Of a stretch of 64,000 nt of DNA, positions 62,101-64,000 are shown in pieces. The stretch comes from Gordionus sp. m RMFG-2023 (taxonomy: Eukaryota; Nematomorpha; Gordioida; Chordodea; Parachordodidae): NCBI RefSeq assembly GCF_954871325.1, contig NC_088776.1, forward strand, positions 14,880,052-14,944,051, in the 5' to 3' direction. Each line of letters opens with the position of its first letter. Position 1 is the first letter of the stretch. The notes below the pieces were generated by a model. It was not told where the DNA came from. It saw only the letters and a program-made list of their open reading frames with translations, and did no database searches. The position numbers and the translations under genes were made by a program.

Positions 62101-64000
62101 TATTGAAAATAAATATAATCAAAAATAAAAATTCTAAACAATATTTCAACTGTATACATTTTATCTATATCTTGCAGGATTGCATTAATAAGTGGCTTAC
62201 AAAACTTGAAATTATTTAAAGAAAATTTTAAGTTTTAATATTATAATAGTTATCGTAAGAGTGATCCCAAAAGTTTTAAAATCGAAAAACCTTAGTAACA
62301 GGTTCCATAAATCATATTTTTTAATTAACACTAACCACAATATAAATATGAACAACTTATCATTATCTGAAAATCTCTGCAATTCGGATTTATCACAAGA
62401 TTCATCAAATATGCTATACTCCTTAATAAAACTATTAATTTCACGGAGTTATAAAAAGAGTTTTACCTTGTTATAACCTGTTTAATCAGTTATATTTTTT
62501 TCCTTAAGAATGGCGGCACAGTTTGAGACTGTATGTTTATTGCACAATGAAATATTTGAGTTGGGACACAATTTTACAAAGTTTAGACTTTGTATCCTTC
62601 ATTTTCTTTATTGGCGTAAAAAATGTATCATATTGGGACTAGGGCAGGTTAAATCATGTTCATCTGAAGAAATATATACAATTGACATAATATTTATAAA
62701 ATAAATTATAATATTACAGAATAAAATTAAAAATTAACATATTTTGATTGATTCAATATTAATTAGATTAAAAATCTTGACTGAAAATTTAAAATAAAAA
62801 TGAAGGAATTTATTGGTATCTGACTTAAAAACTCTGCTTAAATTATTTATAAAATTTAAAAAATAATTTTATAGTACAAAATATGTTTTTCCCATATTTT
62901 TTAGGAAAAAATTTTAAGGTAACGTTTTGCGTTACCGTTACTCAAAAAAAGAAACACTTACAATTACTCATTACCTCTAGAAAAGGGTAACGAATGGAAT
63001 TCCTTTTCTTCAAAAAAGTAATACCGTTAGTAATGACGTTACTTTACAGCACTACATTTAATCAAATTTTTTTTCAAAATTATATATTATTGCAAATAAT
63101 TTTTGCTAGTACTATATAATATCATTTTGTAATTATTTAATTAAAAACTACTGTTAAAAATTTGATTATATTTATTATTTATTTACTAAATTAGTAGAAA
63201 GTGAAACGTTAATCTATAAGCGATTTTTCAATATGAATTTTAAAGTATTTGTCTTGGGCTGACCCACATTACCCTGTTCCACCTTGTTTAGAAATCATTC
63301 CTTTGTATAGTTTAAAAACATTCTTACCCCAACACAAAACTAAAAAAATGTTGCATTAATATATTTTATCAAAGGTCGAACTGGTAGCCCCAGAGGAATG
63401 TAGAAACGAAACGCCAAATTGTATACAACTACGCCTGTTTGTTCTTAACCCTGCTAAGCGAAAGGATAAATGCAAAACCAACGAGGCGGTGCAGTTTGAT
63501 TTTGATATCAATCTTGATAATCCAATGGAAGTGGCCCAGGAGATGGTGAGTATTTATTTGTAAAGAAAGTAAGAAAAGAGGAAAGAAAGAAAAAAAATAG
63601 AGCTGTTTTTAAAAGTAAGAAATAAATAATGATCATATTTCTCTACAGGCCAATTCCGGTTTTTTCCAAGAAGATGTGGAAAACATTCGTTGTGTAGCAA
63701 AGCTCATTCGAGAACGAGTGGCGATTGTCAGCAAAGCGTTGGAAAAGGAAAAACAAGCTCTGACCAAGCACGAATCTCTGCAATTAAGTAACAACGCTAC
63801 ACCCTCGTTAGTGGTTAGGAGCAACTCTTTGTCTCAGACAACACACACTTCCGCTCAGCTGTTAAATCCAACTTCCGAAAGTTTTTCGATTGAGTGTTTG
63901 GATAATAATGGGGGAACGATTGTAGAGGAAACAATTATGGATAGTTGCGAAATGAGATTATCAAATAAACCATCCGAAGATGCTCCTTCGAGGGAAACGT
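40372..64000 (+). CDS. WNK (with-no-lysine) serine/threonine kinase, seven exons, open at right edge
   Basis: WNK kinases sense chloride and osmotic state and phosphorylate SPAK/OSR1 kinases, which control cation-chloride cotransporters. Residues 1-230 are a basic, Ser/Lys-rich region with no recognised domain. The kinase domain follows: [11 protein letters not shown] (236-246) with the WNK-specific lysine K241 in strand beta-2, C258 where other kinases have lysine (VAWCE), HRDLKCDN (355-362), DLG (376-378), activation-loop S386 and S390 in [12 protein letters not shown], and APE (399-401). Exon 6 is the PF2-like domain ([21 protein letters not shown]). Exon 7 begins the Ser/Thr-rich C-terminal part. 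An in-frame TAA six bases before ATG 40372 supports the start. All seven exons join in phase. Introns 1, 2, 3 and 5 are swollen by repeats. Confidence 0.95.
41155..42182. other. WNK intron 1, first part
   Basis: AT-rich with no recognised repeat ends. The small open stretch at 41697-41912 is low complexity and not considered a gene. Confidence 0.5.
42183..42403. mobile_element. hAT-type MITE, GTTAAACGGCTC family, best-preserved ends
   Basis: 221 bp, exactly delimited: ends TAGTGTTGTTAAA and TTTAACAACACTA, with exact 8-bp target duplications GTTATACC (42175-42182 and 42404-42411). The inside is a near-palindrome with ATTATGCAAG and GGGCATCTATTTGCC around the centre and GGCCCAATTAAGATT / AATCGGGCCATTTTGA as arms. 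No coding. Confidence 0.88.
42575..44119 (-). mobile_element. hAT transposon family C/D, copy D
   Basis: 1,545 bp with exact 8-bp target duplications GCTGGGAC (42567-42574 and 44120-44127). Ends CAGTGGCGTATCCAGG and GTTATGCGCCTG. The left end has GGCCTTCGGCCAG hairpins repeated twice (about 42650-42685). G and C runs lie near the right end. Minus-strand transposase remnants lie at about 43017-43600. In WNK intron 1, antisense to the gene. Confidence 0.9.
43017..43253 (-). pseudogene. hAT transposase C-terminal remnant (copy D)
   Basis: Reads [40 protein letters not shown] and [20 protein letters not shown]. It is homologous to the copy C frame at 34137-34415. The upstream part (to about 43600) is present but broken. 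Confidence 0.8.
44120..47194. other. WNK intron 1, middle part
   Basis: Very AT-rich. A few worn repeat ends may be present (TAGGGTTGCACC at 46474, TTTTGCCGATT and GGATCGGCAAAAC near 46490-46670), but none could be delimited. No exon recognised. Confidence 0.45.
47195..47268 (+). repeat. Short G/T-rich tandem repeat
   Basis: Units of about 20 bp, GGGGTAAGGTTAAAAGGGT, repeat three to four times after GGTTAGGGTAAAGTTAAAAG. G-rich on the plus strand. Confidence 0.8.
47269..49398. other. WNK intron 1, last part
   Basis: AT-rich. Contains a worn palindromic patch at about 48777-48915 (ATTCGATTCGTTCGAAAGAA and ATACGAATCGATTAATATT) related to the element at 59661, and a run of 14 G at about 49014-49028. 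No exon before 49399. Confidence 0.5.
49399..49571 (+). CDS. WNK exon 2
   Basis: 173 nt reading [40 protein letters not shown] and [17 protein letters not shown]. The alpha-C glutamate lies in the REEAE stretch. Acceptor ATAATAG, donor GTAATA. The two open frames with ATG overlapping this exon are in other frames. Confidence 0.95.
49572..51806. other. WNK intron 2, first part
   Basis: No gene or delimited repeat. A patch at about 51640-51740 has GGGTCGAGCC and GGCCAGGC blocks, probably a worn GC-block element. The open stretch at 50670-50861 is judged to be chance. Confidence 0.45.
51807..52736. mobile_element. GC-block hAT MITE with exact target duplication and a nested MITE
   Basis: 930 bp bounded by exact octamers ATATAAAT (51799-51806 and 52737-52744). 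Ends CAGATACCTGCAGAGG and AAGGTCTCTG. GGCCCGG blocks occupy both flanks (51833-51985 and 52660-52720). The middle is AT-rich and carries the inserted GTTAAACGGCTC-family MITE at 52077-52304. Confidence 0.85.
52077..52304. mobile_element. GTTAAACGGCTC-family MITE (nested)
   Basis: Strong inverted arms: GTTAAACGGCTCGTTTTGAG, then CCGATTTTTAAAAACGGC on the left, and GCCGTTTTTAAAAATCGGCT, then CAAAACGAGCCGTTTAACAA on the right, about 42 bp each, nearly perfect. The core AAATATTGACTAAGCC...GGCTTGCATAATATTTTTC is also inverted. It lies inside the element 51807-52736. Confidence 0.85.
52745..54035. other. WNK intron 2, AT-rich stretch
   Basis: Mostly featureless. Near 52880-53030 a worn GTTAAACGGCTC-family relative may be present (CTCGAGATTTCGCTAATAAA ... 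AAGCTCAAATGGAGCGAC). At 53939-54012 a unit of about 37 bp (AAGTGTCCAGTCTAACATAT) is tandemly duplicated. Confidence 0.45.
54036..54370. mobile_element. MITE with TGCGCACA ends
   Basis: 335 bp with inverted ends TAATGCGCACAAATTGAG and CTCAATGTGTGCGCACTA, extended by TTTCAAACACTGCG and CGTTTGGTTTGAAACG. No coding and no clear target duplication. hAT-like by its TA(A/G)TG ends. Confidence 0.6.
54722..54875 (-). repeat. tRNA-derived SINE-like sequence
   Basis: On the minus strand, TACCTAGTCGGTTCAGTAAG resembles a polymerase III A box and GGTTGTGGGCTCGAATCC a B box, spaced as in tRNA. A 3' part without tRNA character follows (to about 54722). The anticodon stem does not pair well, so it is not a functional tRNA gene. 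Confidence 0.55.
55381..55396. repeat. Poly-C run
   Basis: A run of about 12 C followed by TCCCG, in otherwise very AT-rich DNA of WNK intron 2. No repeat ends are visible next to it. Confidence 0.7.
55668..55770. mobile_element. pogo/Tigger-like MITE
   Basis: 103 bp with inverted ends CAGTAAAAACCTCTATAATG and CACTTTATAGAGGTTTCATG. CAGTA...ACCTCTATA is the usual terminus of pogo/Tigger elements, which insert at TA. TA precedes the left end; the right flank is worn. Confidence 0.65.
56530..56873. mobile_element. GTTAAACGGCTC-family MITE with an internal insert
   Basis: Arms AGTTAAACGGCTCGAGTTGA and GGCTTAAATCGAGCCGTTTA match the family. The core is split by about 110 bp of unrelated DNA (about 56650-56760) that includes a short C run. 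Confidence 0.7.
56874..57690. other. End of WNK intron 2
   Basis: AT-rich. The only sequence with some GC is around 57410-57545 (GGCCGGACTAAGCTTTGCGC, GACGCGCACC), without repeat ends. No exon besides 57691. Confidence 0.45.
57691..57911 (+). CDS. WNK exon 3 (catalytic loop)
   Basis: 221 nt holding [60 protein letters not shown] and [13 protein letters not shown]. Acceptor ATAAAG, donor GTATAA. Confidence 0.96.
57912..58639. other. WNK intron 3, first part
   Basis: Repeated CGGTTC/TTTCGGTT motifs (58005-58120) suggest a worn mobile element like the CGGTTT-rich patch near 12260-12350. A run of 10 G lies at about 58539-58548. Confidence 0.4.
58640..59170. repeat. Direct duplication, one copy carrying a MITE
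   Basis: GATCATTTGTATCTAAAATA at 58650 recurs as GATCATTTGTATCAAAAAAT at 59048. GCTAACGAAAAGAAAAAGTT at 58900 recurs as GCTAACGAAAAGAAAGAGTT at 59073, and ATTTAGAACGAATTATAATT occurs in both. The first copy is interrupted by the palindromic MITE, the second is not. Confidence 0.8.
58675..58892. mobile_element. Palindromic MITE, about 218 bp
   Basis: Arms of about 90 bp are near-perfect inverted copies: TAGTGTTGTGATGATTTAAT, then GAAACATATTGACGATTAAA on the left; TTTAATCGTCAATATGTTTC, then ATTAAATCATCACAACACT on the right. The empty counterpart in the second duplicate confirms its limits. Ends are hAT-like; no clean octamer duplication. Confidence 0.85.
59661..60043. mobile_element. Palindromic MITE with CCTATTCAAA ends, interrupted
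   Basis: Left GGCCTATTCAAATACGAATT and right CGTATTCGCTTTTGAATAGG are inverted. ATTCGATT-type motifs fill it. The GTTAAACGGCTC-family MITE at 59721-59914 is inserted in it. Confidence 0.65.
59721..59914. mobile_element. GTTAAACGGCTC-family MITE
   Basis: GATTGTTAAACGGCTCGATT and AAAATCGAGCCGTTTAACAA are the arms. The core AAGCTTGCATAATATTTTAT and GGCTAAAATATTGGGTTAGC is as in the partial copy at 15195. It sits inside another MITE, in WNK intron 3. Confidence 0.8.
60250..60407 (+). CDS. WNK exon 4
   Basis: 158 nt reading [40 protein letters not shown] and [12 protein letters not shown]. Acceptor TCTTTTAG, donor GTACGT. Confidence 0.96.
60590..60736 (+). CDS. WNK exon 5
   Basis: 147 nt reading [40 protein letters not shown] and LFMEDYGFK, the end of the kinase domain. 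Acceptor AATACAG, donor GTTAGA. Confidence 0.95.
60737..61423. other. WNK intron 5, first part
   Basis: AT-rich, no feature recognised up to the hAT element. Confidence 0.5.
61424..63054 (-). mobile_element. hAT transposon, TAGTGCTGTAAA ends
   Basis: 1,631 bp with ends TAGTGCTGTAAACG and CTTTACAGCACTA. Flanks CATTTAAC (61416-61423) and CATTTAAT (63055-63062) match at 7 of 8. Just inside both ends are GTAACG-type repeats (GAACGCGTGTTAC, GTAACGCGTTAC; GGTAACGTTTTGCGTTACCG). A minus-strand transposase tail lies at about 61690-61783. It ends 320 bp before WNK exon 6. Confidence 0.85.
61690..61783 (-). pseudogene. hAT transposase C-terminal remnant
   Basis: The minus strand reads [29 protein letters not shown], fitting the hAT pattern SxxVERxFS...LSDxNFxxLLLL with the middle shortened. 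An open stretch further upstream on the same strand (61792-61995, ending [20 protein letters not shown]) may be another piece of the same protein. Inactive. Confidence 0.65.
63375..63545 (+). CDS. WNK exon 6 (PF2-like domain)
   Basis: 171 nt reading [40 protein letters not shown] and [17 protein letters not shown], the autoinhibitory PF2-like domain that follows WNK kinase domains. Acceptor ATCAAAG, donor GTGAGT. Confidence 0.93.
63649..64000 (+). CDS. WNK exon 7 (partial)
   Basis: Open to the window edge. It begins [20 protein letters not shown] and [20 protein letters not shown], completing the PF2-like region with a helical stretch, then becomes Ser/Thr/Asn-rich. Acceptor CTCTACAG, 103 bp after exon 6. 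Confidence 0.9.

Noticed and set aside
63633-63824. Minus-strand open frame
   Set aside because: It is antisense to WNK exon 7.

Overview
The window is AT-rich DNA of an animal, most likely an invertebrate. It carries three spliced metazoan-type genes in a sea of DNA transposons. I cannot name the species. There is no operon, Shine-Dalgarno site, CRISPR array or other prokaryotic feature. Introns are either very short (43-57 bp) or bloated by transposons to more than 8 kb. Two of the genes were found only by reading short exons by eye, because no long open frame marks them.

Host genes. (1) Minus strand, 5648 down to 5008 and onward past the left edge: the first four exons of a PHD-finger/JmjC histone demethylase of the PHF8/PHF2/KDM7 type. 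(2) Minus strand, 25428 down to 9330: a complete 12-exon gene for the gamma subunit of translation initiation factor eIF2 (459 residues), with all splice phases agreeing. (3) Plus strand, 40372 to beyond the right edge: a WNK (with-no-lysine) kinase, with seven exons covering a basic N-terminal region, the whole kinase domain, a PF2-like domain and the start of the C-terminal region. eIF2 gamma and the demethylase lie in tandem. eIF2 gamma and WNK are divergent, with about 15 kb of transposon-filled DNA between them. Roles: translation initiation, chromatin, and ion/volume signalling, with no shared pathway.

Mobile DNA. hAT elements dominate. Ten have 8-bp target duplications that can be read off directly (two exact at the family A pair, two more exact elsewhere plus one exact nested GC-rich element, the others imperfect at one or two positions). 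The main families are: a 1.4-1.9 kb family with ends like CAGTGGCGTA (5755, 19470, 33669, 42575); a family starting CAGTGGCGTCGC (26614, 38093); short elements packed with GGCCCGG blocks between T/A runs (1602, 3330, 6886, 12694, 20659, 24169, 51807); a small palindromic family with GTTAAACGGCTC near its ends (15195, 29945, 42183, 52077, 56530, 59721); and other decayed hAT copies (1, 27627, 31618, 61424). There is also a 1.6 kb fold-back palindrome (35174-36770), a pogo-like MITE, a tRNA-derived SINE, fragments of a reverse-transcriptase element, and two Ty3/gypsy-type LTR fossils, one interrupted by a hAT copy.

Layout: 1-5007 hAT debris in or beyond demethylase intron 4; 5008-5648 demethylase exons; 5755-7547 hAT copy A; 9330-25428 eIF2 gamma with transposon-filled introns (the 8.5 kb intron holds the LTR fossil and hAT copy B); 26.6-40 kb repeats; 40372-64000 WNK, whose introns again hold hAT elements.
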